DNA of 39,657 bases from positions 1-39,657 of the forward strand of contig JAMCWQ010000088.1 of NCBI GenBank assembly GCA_023480825.1, in the 5' to 3' direction. The position numbers and the translations under genes were made by a program. This DNA comes from Chloroflexota bacterium (GTDB lineage Bacteria; Chloroflexota; Chloroflexia; JAMCWQ01). The notes under the pieces were generated by a model. It did no database searches and had not been told where the DNA came from. It saw nothing but the letters and a program-made list of their open reading frames with translations. Shown here in pieces: positions 14,789-23,158 of the stretch; within the stretch, counting starts at the first letter, position 1; every line of letters starts with the position of its first letter.

Positions 14789-16339
14789 ATGGCAACTAAG
14801 AGACTCCCTGGAATATGGATAAACGCCGCCCTGGCCTTGGCCGGGGTGGGCTTGATCCTCTACATCACCAAAGATGGCGCCGGTGTGTCGCCGGATTCTG
14901 TATCCTATCTCGGTGGAGCCAGTGGCCTCTTGTCCGGCCACGGCTACAGTTCGCCATCTGTCGACGGCTGGCAGGCCATCACTCAATGGCCGCCGCTGTT
15001 CTCACTGAGCATCGCCGCAGCCAGCCTGGCCGGCCTGCCCCTTGACAACGCGGCCAGGTGGCTGAATGCTGTTCTCTTCGGTGGCAATATCTTCCTCGCT
15101 GGCTTTCTGGTGAGGCTCTATGCTCCTCGTCCCATTTGGCCTTCGGTGGTCGCTTCGTCGCTTGTTCTCGTATCCTGGAATCTGCTGGAAGTCCATTCCA
15201 TGGTCTGGTCGGAGCCGCTGTTCTTCGTCTTGGTGTTACTAACGCTCTTGGGTTTGGCTTATTACCTCCAACACCCTAACATGCCTCTTCTGCTGGGCTC
15301 TGCTTTCGCCTGTAGCCTGGCGTTTCTGGACCGCTACGCGGCAATTGCAGTGTTTGTCGCTGGAGCCGGCGGGATACTATACATAGGCGGGGTTTCATTG
15401 CGACGCAGACTCCGTGACGCGGCTGTCTTTGTCTCGGCCGGGTGTATTTTGCCGCTGGCTGTCGTAGTGCACAACGCCGGTTCCGGCGGCGCGTTCGGTG
15501 GCGGCCGGGGAATGGCCCTAAATTTTCCGACTTTGAATCACGTCGGTGGGGCTCTTGGGGCCGTGTCGCGGTGGGTCCTTCCTGGCTCTACTCCTCAGCC
15601 CTTGCGAATTGCCGGTCTCGCATTTGGGCTGACGGTCACAGCCCTCTTTGTTTCAATTGCCTGGCAGCATCGGAGTGCGGCGGCCTCTTCCGGCGAGCGA
15701 AAGTTAAAGGCCGTACCCTGGCTGGTGACTGCTTTTGGGATCGCCTACTGTGCTGTGGTGCTGCTGTCCTACATCGTGCTCGATGCCTCGATTATCCCCG
15801 ACGATCGCACGCTGGCCCCATTCTACTTGGCGATGATTGTGCTGGCCGGGTGCCTGGCTGTTGATATCCAGTGGTGGCCTGGCAGATTTGCCGGCCGCGT
15901 CCTGGCTCCTTCATTGGGAGCGCTGGTAGCTCTTGTGATCACCTCCGGTGTGTTGTGGGTGCTGGCTCCGAACCATGATTGGCTATTCTTCAACGGAGAG
16001 AAGTGGCGCGGTTCTCAGACGATCGCGCTGGTTAGGTCGCTGCCTCCAGGCACCAGGATTTACTCAAACGGACCGGATGCTATTTATTACCTGACCGGCC
16101 GCCTCGCGGTGAAGATCCCCAATCGGATCGATCAGTTCAGCGGCTTGACGAATACCGGCTACTCGTCAGCGATGGACGACATGGCCAAGGAAATGAGTGC
16201 AAAGGGAGTGGTGCTCGTGTACCTGCGCCTTGTCGATTGGCGCTGGCAGTTGCCATCGGAGGGAGACCTCAAAGTGAGCATGGCGCTTCGGGCCGTCGCC
16301 AGCACAGACGACGGGGCGATATACCAGCGGGGGCGGTGA
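14789..16339 (+). CDS. Polytopic membrane protein, GT39/ArnT-like
   Basis: This 516-residue protein has about ten to twelve hydrophobic helices, beginning INAALALAGVGLILYI. The first loop, GVSPDSVSYLGGASGLLSGHGYSSP, resembles the acidic loop of lipid-linked-sugar glycosyltransferases (GT39/PMT/ArnT), where an Asp is catalytic. The C-terminal part (LPPGTRIYSNGPDAIYYLTGR) looks like the extracytoplasmic domain often seen in such proteins. It would transfer a sugar from a polyprenyl carrier on the outer face of the membrane. Recognition is by architecture only. It follows the GT4 gene closely and precedes tgt. Confidence 0.6.
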   Translation: MATKRLPGIWINAALALAGVGLILYITKDGAGVSPDSVSYLGGASGLLSGHGYSSPSVDGWQAITQWPPLFSLSIAAASLAGLPLDNAARWLNAVLFGGNIFLAGFLVRLYAPRPIWPSVVASSLVLVSWNLLEVHSMVWSEPLFFVLVLLTLLGLAYYLQHPNMPLLLGSAFACSLAFLDRYAAIAVFVAGAGGILYIGGVSLRRRLRDAAVFVSAGCILPLAVVVHNAGSGGAFGGGRGMALNFPTLNHVGGALGAVSRWVLPGSTPQPLRIAGLAFGLTVTALFVSIAWQHRSAAASSGERKLKAVPWLVTAFGIAYCAVVLLSYIVLDASIIPDDRTLAPFYLAMIVLAGCLAVDIQWWPGRFAGRVLAPSLGALVALVITSGVLWVLAPNHDWLFFNGEKWRGSQTIALVRSLPPGTRIYSNGPDAIYYLTGRLAVKIPNRIDQFSGLTNTGYSSAMDDMAKEMSAKGVVLVYLRLVDWRWQLPSEGDLKVSMALRAVASTDDGAIYQRGR

Positions 16340-16352
16340 ACGTTACTCCATT

Positions 16353-16361
16353 TGGTATAAT
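16353..16361 (+). promoter_or_regulatory. Extended -10 promoter of tgt
   Basis: TGGTATAAT lies about 30 nt before the GTG start and 14 nt after the preceding stop. No good -35 is present, as for the identical motif before ruvB. Confidence 0.5.
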
Positions 16362-16391
16362 TGCCATTCAGTTCAGTGATTCCCAATCGGG

Positions 16392-17573
16392 GTGCACAAG
16401 GTGGAGCAACCGTTTTCTTTCACGCTCGAGGCCGCGGACGGCGGCGCGCGGGCCGGGCGAATTCAGACCGGGCATGGCGAAATCGCCACGCCGGCGTTCA
16501 TGCCGGTGGGGACCCAGGCCACCGTCAAGACCCTAAGCCCTCGCGACTTGCACGAGTTGGGAGCCCAAATTATCCTGGGTAACACGTATCACCTCTATCT
16601 CCGGCCAGGCGATGGGCTGATCGCGGAAATGGGCGGCTTGCACAAGTTCATGTCTTGGAACGGGCCGATTCTGACGGACAGCGGTGGTTACCAGGTCTTC
16701 AGCTTGAGCGAGCGGCGCCAGCTGAGCGATGGGGGGGTTATTTTCAAGTCCCACATCGACGGCAGCCAGCACCTTTTCACGCCGGATAAGGTGGTGGCCA
16801 TACAGGAGAACCTCGGCTCGGACATCATGATGCCGCTTGATCATTGCGCCCCCTACCCGAGCGATCATGGTTACAACGTACAGGCTCTCGAGCGCACCCA
16901 CCGCTGGGCCGTGGCCAGCAAATTGGCGCAAAGCAGGGCCGACCAAGCTCTCTTTGGTATTGTTCAAGGAGGAACGTTTGCAGACCTCCGCCGGGAGAGT
17001 GCCCTGTTTCTGCGAGAACTGGACCTGGCCGGCTACTCGATTGGCGGCCTGAGCGTTGGTGAGCCCAAAGAGGTCATGCACTCCATGCTGGAGGAATGCA
17101 CGCCGCTGCTACCTGAGGACCGGCCCCGCTACCTGATGGGGGTGGGATCGCCGGAGGACCTATTCGAATGCGTGGAGAGGGGCATAGACATGTTCGACTG
17201 TGTCCTACCGACACGCATCGCCCGGAATGGCGCCGCCTTCGTGTCGTCGGGCCGGCTGAACCTTAGAAACTCCGCCATGGCCCGGGATGAGCGCCCCATC
17301 CAAGAGGGCTGCGCGTGCTACACCTGCCGGAACTTTTCCCGGTCCTACCTGCGGCACCTGTTCAAGGCAGAAGAAATCCTCGGACTGCATCTCGCCACCA
17401 TTCACAACGTTCACTTCCTACTGCAACTGATGCGCGACATGCGGTCTGCCATCATCGATGGTACCTTCGCTACCTTCAAGCGGTCCTTTATCGACGGGTT
17501 CCGGCCGGTAGACTACGAAGTGCGCATGCGCAATCGCGAAGCGCGCGCCGCCTCCCTTCGAGCGACGAAGTAG
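16392..17573 (+). CDS. tgt: Queuine/preQ1 tRNA-guanine transglycosylase Tgt
   Basis: Tgt exchanges guanine at tRNA wobble position 34 for preQ1, the step before QueA. The 393-residue barrel protein shows TGHGEIATPAFMPVGTQATVK, LGNTYHLYLRPGD, the substrate pocket LTDSGGYQVFSL, MPLDHCAPYP, FGIVQGG, YSIGGLSVGEPKE, the nucleophile Asp in MFDCVLPTRIARNG, and a zinc site CACYTCRNFSRSYLRHL. The start is GTG 16392; GTG 16401 is also possible. It has its own promoter and stands apart from queH/queA, with two glycosyltransferase-like genes between. A weak CCCCT/AGGGG hairpin lies 50 nt after the stop. Confidence 0.97.
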   Translation: MHKVEQPFSFTLEAADGGARAGRIQTGHGEIATPAFMPVGTQATVKTLSPRDLHELGAQIILGNTYHLYLRPGDGLIAEMGGLHKFMSWNGPILTDSGGYQVFSLSERRQLSDGGVIFKSHIDGSQHLFTPDKVVAIQENLGSDIMMPLDHCAPYPSDHGYNVQALERTHRWAVASKLAQSRADQALFGIVQGGTFADLRRESALFLRELDLAGYSIGGLSVGEPKEVMHSMLEECTPLLPEDRPRYLMGVGSPEDLFECVERGIDMFDCVLPTRIARNGAAFVSSGRLNLRNSAMARDERPIQEGCACYTCRNFSRSYLRHLFKAEEILGLHLATIHNVHFLLQLMRDMRSAIIDGTFATFKRSFIDGFRPVDYEVRMRNREARAASLRATK

Positions 17574-17795
17574 AGCGAAAGCGCCGCCTCCGGATGCAGT
17601 GGCGGCACCCCATGTTACCCAACCCCTGCCCAAGAGGGGCATTTCCTGATCACGAACTGGCCGGCGCGAGAGAGTAGAAGTGCGTGCCGCCTATCGGGCA
17701 TCTCGCTAGCTAGGCAAGAAGCCGGCAGATTTGACGCTCACCAACTGGCACGATAGAATGAGCCAGGTGACTTACGGCTCAGAACAAAGCTGGCA

Positions 17796-19070
17796 TTGGA
17801 TGAAGTGAGCGACAGAGACTCTGAGGAACAGGCTACTTCCCCTGTAACAAATGGACGACGGCGGCGGCGTCCAGAGAGAGTCGCCTGGTTTGTTCTCGCC
17901 CTTTCCTTCCTTCTGTTCCTCAGTCTGTGCGGGGCGACAGGGGCTGCGGCCTATTTCTACCGCAGCACGGCCACCGAGACCCGAAATGCTAAGTTGGAAT
18001 TGATCGATGGGGACAGTGTCTTCGTTCGGGAGCGCGGTTATAGCGACTGGCGCCAGGCTACGAACGGTATGACCTTGTCAGAGGGGGACGCTGTTCGCAC
18101 GGGCACGAGCAGCAGGGCCCTTGTGACGCTTTTTGATACCAGCACTATCTTGCTTTCCGGCGATACGGAGATCGTAATCGTGGACATGAAGACCAGCCGC
18201 TATATCTCTCGAACGAAGCAGGTCCGCTATACGCAGACGTCAGGCCGCACCAGAGTGGGCATGGCGGCTTTGGAAGACTATTCTCGCTATGATTTTGAAG
18301 TGACCACTAGTCAGGCCAACGTACTGTTTGATGTACCGGGTGGTAGTTACCTTGTTGAGGTTGGCAATACCAACGATGTTCCTTTCACCAGGGTCGAGGC
18401 CCGGCGTGGCACGGCCTCGGTGAGCGGCGCGGGTACCACTGTCAGCGTGGACGAGGAACAAAAGACAATTGTGAATCAGGGCGGAGTCCCTTCCTCGCCC
18501 AACTCGGCTCAGCGAGAGCTGCTGGCCAATGGCGACTTTGGCAAGCAAATGGAGCATTGGTCAGAGACCTACGACCAGGGGGGAGATGGGGGCGACGTCT
18601 TTGGCAAGGTCACGTTGACGAACCAGGCAATTGCGGGTAAACCGACAAACGTGGTTGAGTTTCGCCGGGTGGGTGGCAATACTGACTACGCAGAGACAGG
18701 CATACACCAGAACCTGAACGCCGAAGTGGTGGATTTCATCAACTTGCGACTGAAACTCGACGCCAGGATTGCGTACCAGAGCCTATCCGGCGGCGGGTCG
18801 CAATCCAGCGAATATCCCCTCATGGTCCGGATCAGGTACCTTGATGCGAACGGTAATCCGGCAGAGTGGTACCACGGCTTCTACTATCAGAATGACGACG
18901 GTAACCCGGTTAGGGACGGAGAGAAGGTGGAAGAGGATATGTGGCAAACCCTCCAGATAGACCTTCGTGATATGTATCCCCGCCCGGTGACCATCAAGTC
19001 TCTGGACATTTTCGCCGCAGGACATGACTACGACACTTTGGTGGCGAATATCTCTCTAGCCGGTGATTGA
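17796..19070 (+). CDS. Membrane-anchored FecR-domain protein with C-terminal jelly-roll-like domain
   Basis: The 424-residue protein has a charged cytoplasmic N-terminus (GRRRRRPERVA), one membrane helix (residues about 30-55, FVLALSFLLFLSLCGATGAAAYF), and an extracytoplasmic FecR-like region (about 68-220) with VFVRERGYSDWRQATNGMTLSEGDAVRTGTSSRALVTLFDTS. From about residue 245, LLANGDFGKQMEHWSETYDQGG resembles the start of carbohydrate-binding, galactose-binding-like domains. There is no sigma factor or TonB receptor nearby, so it is not a classical FecR signalling unit. A structural or glycan-binding surface role is possible. The start is uncertain: TTG 17796 or GTG 17805, both with poor SD. 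Confidence 0.7.
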   Translation: MDEVSDRDSEEQATSPVTNGRRRRRPERVAWFVLALSFLLFLSLCGATGAAAYFYRSTATETRNAKLELIDGDSVFVRERGYSDWRQATNGMTLSEGDAVRTGTSSRALVTLFDTSTILLSGDTEIVIVDMKTSRYISRTKQVRYTQTSGRTRVGMAALEDYSRYDFEVTTSQANVLFDVPGGSYLVEVGNTNDVPFTRVEARRGTASVSGAGTTVSVDEEQKTIVNQGGVPSSPNSAQRELLANGDFGKQMEHWSETYDQGGDGGDVFGKVTLTNQAIAGKPTNVVEFRRVGGNTDYAETGIHQNLNAEVVDFINLRLKLDARIAYQSLSGGGSQSSEYPLMVRIRYLDANGNPAEWYHGFYYQNDDGNPVRDGEKVEEDMWQTLQIDLRDMYPRPVTIKSLDIFAAGHDYDTLVANISLAGD

Positions 19071-19080
19071 GGTCGAATGA

Positions 19081-19722
19081 ATGGCGAATAAGGAGCCGTT
19101 TGTGGAAGATGACTTGAGGGTAGAGACCGTGGTGGTTGGCATGTTACAGGCCAACTGCTACCTGGCCGGTTGCCCAAAGACCAATGAGTGCCTGGTGATC
19201 GACCCCGGCGATGATGTGGACCTTGTCTTGCAGAGAATGAAAGATCTTGGATGGCAAGCAAGGCTCATTGTCGCCACCCACGGGCACTTCGATCACGTCC
19301 TGGCGGCCAACGAGCTTAAGCGACTGACAGGGGCCCCGCTAGCAGCGCATAAATTGGACGTAGAGTTGCTGAGGCAGCCTGGCGCAGCTCTGGGAATGCC
19401 TGGCCTCAGCGGAGCGGAGGCGGGTGGAGAGCTAGACGATGGCGACGAGATTGAGCTTGGCGAGCACGCATTTCGCGTGCTGCATACCCCCGGCCACACA
19501 CCGGGCGGCATCTGTCTGTTATCGGGAGGCGTATTGTTCAGCGGCGACACCCTGTTCAATACCGGGGTCGGCCGGACTGATTTCCCGGGTGGTAGCTGGG
19601 ATGAGCTGATGGAGAGTATTCACGACAGGCTGTTCGAGCTGCCGCCGGAGACAAAAGTCTATCCGGGCCACGGTCCTGCTACTACTATTGGATACGAAAA
19701 GATGAACAACCCGTTCGTATGA
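19081..19722 (+). CDS. MBL-fold metallohydrolase, glyoxalase II-like
   Basis: The 213-residue protein is a metallo-beta-lactamase-fold hydrolase with the THGHFDHV dimetal motif (about residue 67), a later His in TPGHTPGG, the bridging Asp in LFSGDTLF, GRTDFPGG, and the last His in VYPGHGPATTIGYE. This pattern is that of YcbL/glyoxalase-II-like proteins that hydrolyse thioesters such as S-lactoylglutathione or related thiol esters. Anaerobic Chloroflexota usually lack glutathione, so the substrate is unknown. A GAGG lies across the previous stop; the ATG at 19081 is 10 nt after it. Confidence 0.88.
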   Translation: MANKEPFVEDDLRVETVVVGMLQANCYLAGCPKTNECLVIDPGDDVDLVLQRMKDLGWQARLIVATHGHFDHVLAANELKRLTGAPLAAHKLDVELLRQPGAALGMPGLSGAEAGGELDDGDEIELGEHAFRVLHTPGHTPGGICLLSGGVLFSGDTLFNTGVGRTDFPGGSWDELMESIHDRLFELPPETKVYPGHGPATTIGYEKMNNPFV

Positions 19723-19788
19723 TCGCTTGTACCTGAGCGATGGCCGGCCGGCTCGGCCACTTTCTGGAGCATTTTGGGAGGCATTCTA

Positions 19789-21147
19789 GTGAGCAACATT
19801 TGCGTGATTGGTACAGGGTACGTTGGATTAGTGACCGGCACATGCTTCGCCGACCTAGGCAATACCGTAGTCTGCGTGGACATCGACGCCGAGCGAATCA
19901 AAGGTCTGAATCAGGACCGCCTGCCGATATTCGAGCCCGGGCTCGAGGAGATGGTGGCCCGCAACCGGCGGAAGGGACGCTTGAAGTTCACCACAAGCTA
20001 CGACGAGGGTGTAGAGAACGCCGAGTTCGTTTTCCTTGCTGTCGGGACACCTTCGGACAGCGATGGGAGCGCAGACATGCGCCAGGTGGAAGCGGCGGCT
20101 CAGGGGGTGGGCAAGTGTCTTCGCCAGGACGCCGTTATCATCAACAAGAGCACGGTGCCGATTGGCACTGGAGACCAGGTGGCGAGAATTCTCCGCGAGC
20201 ATGCCCCATCCGGCTTGCGTTTCGAGGTAGTGTCTAACCCCGAGTTCCTGAGAGAGGGCTCAGCAGTCCTGGACTTCATGGAGCCGGACCGCATAATTAT
20301 CGGGTCGGATGACGGGGAATCAGCTCGCCGAGTAGCTGAACTTTACCACGCACTCGGCGCTCGCATCATGATCACGAGCCTTCGTACCGCGGAGATGATA
20401 AAGTACGCCTCCAACGCCATTCTAGCGTCTCGCATTTCCTTCATCAATGAGATTGCGCAGACGTGTGAGAAGCTTGGAGCTGATGTCAAGGTGGTGGCAG
20501 AGGGGATGGGGTTGGATAAGCGCATCGGCAATCTCTTCCTCAATGCAGGGATCGGTTTCGGTGGCTCTTGCTTCCCGAAAGACGTCAAGGCCCTGAAACG
20601 CATGGCTGAGCAGGTGGGGTGCGATCCCAAGTTGCTGACCGCAGTCATGCACATCAACGCCGAGCAACGGCTTCTCTTCGTGGAGAAGGTCGAGAGAGCT
20701 ATTGGTGGCCTCCGCAGCAAATCGTTGGGTGTGTGGGGGCTCTCTTTCAAGCCGAACACAGACGACCTGCGCGATGCTCCTTCTATTGACATAATCAGTC
20801 TGCTGCTGGAGAGAGGGGCGTCCGTAAAGGCCTATGATCCGGCGGCTATGGAGCGGTTCTCCGAGATAGTTCCCTCGGCTGTCCTCTGCAAGAACGCCTA
20901 CGAGGCGGCCAGTGGCTGTGATGCTCTCCTTCTGCTCACCGAGTGGAATGAGTTCAAACAGGTTGATCTGGCGGCAGTGAAGCATTCCATGGCGCGGCCC
21001 GTCTTCCTCGATGGCCGTAACCTGTCCGATCCCGAGGAGATGGTGAGGCTGGGATTTGAATATTGGGGAGTGGGAAGGGCATGTCCGGCGAAGCCATTGG
21101 ATGGAGACAGCAAAACCTCGAGTGTGGTGTCGACATCGTCGAAATAG
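19789..21147 (+). CDS. UDP-glucose/GDP-mannose dehydrogenase family protein
   Basis: It oxidises a nucleotide sugar twice with NAD to the uronic acid, most likely UDP-glucose to UDP-glucuronate, for envelope polysaccharide. The start is GTG 19789 with GGGAGG 7 nt upstream. The 452 residues show the NAD-binding ICVIGTGYVGLVTGTCFADLGN, NKSTVPIGTGD, NPEFLREGSAVLDFMEPDRIIIG, the central KYASNAILASRISFINEIA, the catalytic Cys in GIGFGGSCFPKDVKAL, and the C-terminal domain FKPNTDDLRDAPS. The last 67 nt overlap acpS if the latter starts at 21081. The sugar specificity is not certain from motifs. Confidence 0.92.
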   Translation: MSNICVIGTGYVGLVTGTCFADLGNTVVCVDIDAERIKGLNQDRLPIFEPGLEEMVARNRRKGRLKFTTSYDEGVENAEFVFLAVGTPSDSDGSADMRQVEAAAQGVGKCLRQDAVIINKSTVPIGTGDQVARILREHAPSGLRFEVVSNPEFLREGSAVLDFMEPDRIIIGSDDGESARRVAELYHALGARIMITSLRTAEMIKYASNAILASRISFINEIAQTCEKLGADVKVVAEGMGLDKRIGNLFLNAGIGFGGSCFPKDVKALKRMAEQVGCDPKLLTAVMHINAEQRLLFVEKVERAIGGLRSKSLGVWGLSFKPNTDDLRDAPSIDIISLLLERGASVKAYDPAAMERFSEIVPSAVLCKNAYEAASGCDALLLLTEWNEFKQVDLAAVKHSMARPVFLDGRNLSDPEEMVRLGFEYWGVGRACPAKPLDGDSKTSSVVSTSSK

Positions 21148-21479
21148 CACGAGTGGAAGACGCCCTGCAGCGCTGGGGAGAGCGCTTTCTGTGCCGGGTA
21201 TTCACCAGGCAGGAGAGGCTTCGCTACGGAGACCGAGCGCCAGAGCTGGCGGCGAGGTTCGCCGCCAAAGAGGCGGTATCCAAAGCGCTCGGAACCGGTC
21301 TCAGAGGCATTTCCTGGCGCGAAATAGAGACTCTGGGTGACGAGCGCGGTAAACCGGTGTTGACCCTACATGGCAAGGCAGCAAGGCGGGCTAGGGAGCT
21401 GGGCCTTTGCTGCTGGTCGGTAAGCCTGTCGCATTCGCGAGACAATGCGATAGCGTTCGTGGTGGCTTCAGGTGAGTAA
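21081..21479 (+). CDS. acpS: Holo-[acyl-carrier-protein] synthase AcpS
   Basis: AcpS attaches 4'-phosphopantetheine from CoA to acyl carrier protein. The protein shows CGVDIVEIARVEDAL (Mg-binding Asp), the FAAKEAVSKALGTGL motif with the catalytic Glu/Lys, and LSHSRDNAIAFVVA at the end. From ATG 21081 it has 132 residues, slightly longer than most AcpS because about 15 residues precede the usual start. A purine-rich GGGAAGGG lies just upstream. This start lies inside the preceding gene with a 67-nt overlap. It is followed by the nnr gene with an 8-nt overlap. Confidence 0.92.
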   Translation: MSGEAIGWRQQNLECGVDIVEIARVEDALQRWGERFLCRVFTRQERLRYGDRAPELAARFAAKEAVSKALGTGLRGISWREIETLGDERGKPVLTLHGKAARRARELGLCCWSVSLSHSRDNAIAFVVASGE

Positions 21480-23103
21480 GATGAAGATCGTGACGTCTTC
21501 TGAGATGAGGGAACTGGACCGGCAAGCCGGCGAGGCTGGACTTCCGACTGAAGTACTGATGGAGAATGCCGGTCTGGCTTTCGCCAATGCTGTGGAGAGA
21601 GATGTCTGCCTCGTAGACGGCAAGTCTGTGGTGGTCCTTGTCGGGCCGGGGAACAATGGTGGGGATGGCTTGGTGGCAGCGCGCCATTTCCATGACCGTG
21701 GCGCTCAAGTCTCTGTCTGGACCTGGAAGCGGCAGATCACCGAGGCTGATGCCAACCTTCGCTTGGTCCGGCAGAGGGGAATTCCGGTTGAGACCCTTCC
21801 CGCAGATTCGCTGCTAGCCTCGCTCAGAACCGCTGACATCGTTGTGGATAGTCTCTTGGGGGTCGGCCTGGACCGGCCTGTATCGGGCGATTTGGCGGAT
21901 ATTATTGAATCGGTGAATAGCGCGCGCTCGGAACGCGGGCAGACTATGGCCGTCGTCGCTCTAGACATACCTACCGGCTTGAATGCCGATACAGGGCAGG
22001 TGATGGGCACTGCCATCCGAGCGGATTTGACCGTCACCCTGGGGTATCCCAAGGCCGGATTCTTCATCTTTCCCGGGCCCGATATCGCTGGAAAGTTGGC
22101 CACGGCCGGCATCGGGTTGCCTGAGGAACTGGGCGCTGGTCTACCCGTTTCGCTTACCAGCGCCGAGGCGGCGGCGGCCTTGCTTCCCGCACGTCCAGCC
22201 GGGGCTCACAAAGGTGTATTCGGCAAGGTCCTGGTAATCGGCGGCTCAATCAACTACATCGGTGCGCCAGTAATGGCCTCGATTTCCTGCCTTAGGGCTG
22301 GCGCAGGGCTCACAACCCTGGCTACCGCACGCGGCATCCATCCGATAGTGGCCTCGAAGCTAACCGAGGTCACATTCCTGCCGTTGCCGGAAACGGATCT
22401 CGGGGTGCTGGGCCCGGGAGCAGTCGATAGGGTGGCGGAGGCCGCCGACGATTTCGACACCATCCTCTTGGGTCCCGGTATCGGCCGCGATGAAGATACC
22501 GTTGCCTTTGTCCAGCAGCTATTGCAACTTCACGCAGCCGGTGAGGAGCACCCGCCGATCGGATTTGTCAGGAGCGAGGAGAAAGAACCGGAGCAAGCGA
22601 AGGGTGCTGCCGGCCGGAAGATGGTAATTGATGCCGATGGGCTCAACGCTCTCTCGGAGTCTGGCGAGTGGTGGAAGTACCTGCCAACAGGGAAGGTGCT
22701 GACCCCTCATGCCGGAGAACTGAGCCGGCTTACGGGGCAAGCGATCGACGAGATCGAGAAGGACCGTATCAACGTTGCCAGAGACTGTGCCCAGCGGTGG
22801 GGCCAGACTGTGGTTCTCAAGGGCCCCTACACAGTGGTCGCCTCTCCCGGCGGCGAGGCCAGGCTCAACCCCTTTGCCAGCTCTACTCTGGCTACCGGGG
22901 GTAGCGGTGATGTGCTGTCTGGAACAATTGCCGGGCTGATGGCTCAGGGACTGGACGGATTTCCCGCGGCAGTACTGGGGACCTATCTGCATGCAATGGC
23001 CGCCAAGATTGCGGCCGGCGGGATAGGTGACGTTGGTGTGCTGGCCAGTGAGATAAGCGAGCACCTGCCGCTCGCGATCCGTGAGCTTACATCGTTGAAG
23101 TAG
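21472..23103 (+). CDS. nnr: Bifunctional NAD(P)H-hydrate repair enzyme (NnrE epimerase/NnrD dehydratase)
   Basis: This 543-residue fusion repairs damaged nicotinamide cofactors. The N-terminal YjeF domain epimerises S/R NAD(P)H hydrates (VLMENAGLAFANAV, VGPGNNGGDGLVAARH, DSLLGVGLDRPVSG, ALDIPTGLNADTG). The C-terminal ribokinase-like domain dehydrates them with ADP or ATP (HKGVFGKVLVIGGS, GPGIGRDEDT, VIDADGLNAL, LTPHAGELSRL, VLKGPYTVV, LATGGSGDVLSGTIAG). About 20 residues between GRDEDT and VIDADGLN form an extra charged insertion (RSEEKEPEQAKG). GTG 21472 overlaps the acpS stop; ATG 21481 is an alternative. The acpS-nnr-alr order is common in bacteria. Confidence 0.96.
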   Translation: MSKMKIVTSSEMRELDRQAGEAGLPTEVLMENAGLAFANAVERDVCLVDGKSVVVLVGPGNNGGDGLVAARHFHDRGAQVSVWTWKRQITEADANLRLVRQRGIPVETLPADSLLASLRTADIVVDSLLGVGLDRPVSGDLADIIESVNSARSERGQTMAVVALDIPTGLNADTGQVMGTAIRADLTVTLGYPKAGFFIFPGPDIAGKLATAGIGLPEELGAGLPVSLTSAEAAAALLPARPAGAHKGVFGKVLVIGGSINYIGAPVMASISCLRAGAGLTTLATARGIHPIVASKLTEVTFLPLPETDLGVLGPGAVDRVAEAADDFDTILLGPGIGRDEDTVAFVQQLLQLHAAGEEHPPIGFVRSEEKEPEQAKGAAGRKMVIDADGLNALSESGEWWKYLPTGKVLTPHAGELSRLTGQAIDEIEKDRINVARDCAQRWGQTVVLKGPYTVVASPGGEARLNPFASSTLATGGSGDVLSGTIAGLMAQGLDGFPAAVLGTYLHAMAAKIAAGGIGDVGVLASEISEHLPLAIRELTSLK

Positions 23104-23158
23104 CCTTCAAGAGATTCTTCGCCAGTTGTAGTGAAGCCTGGCATTGAGGACCTGTGTA

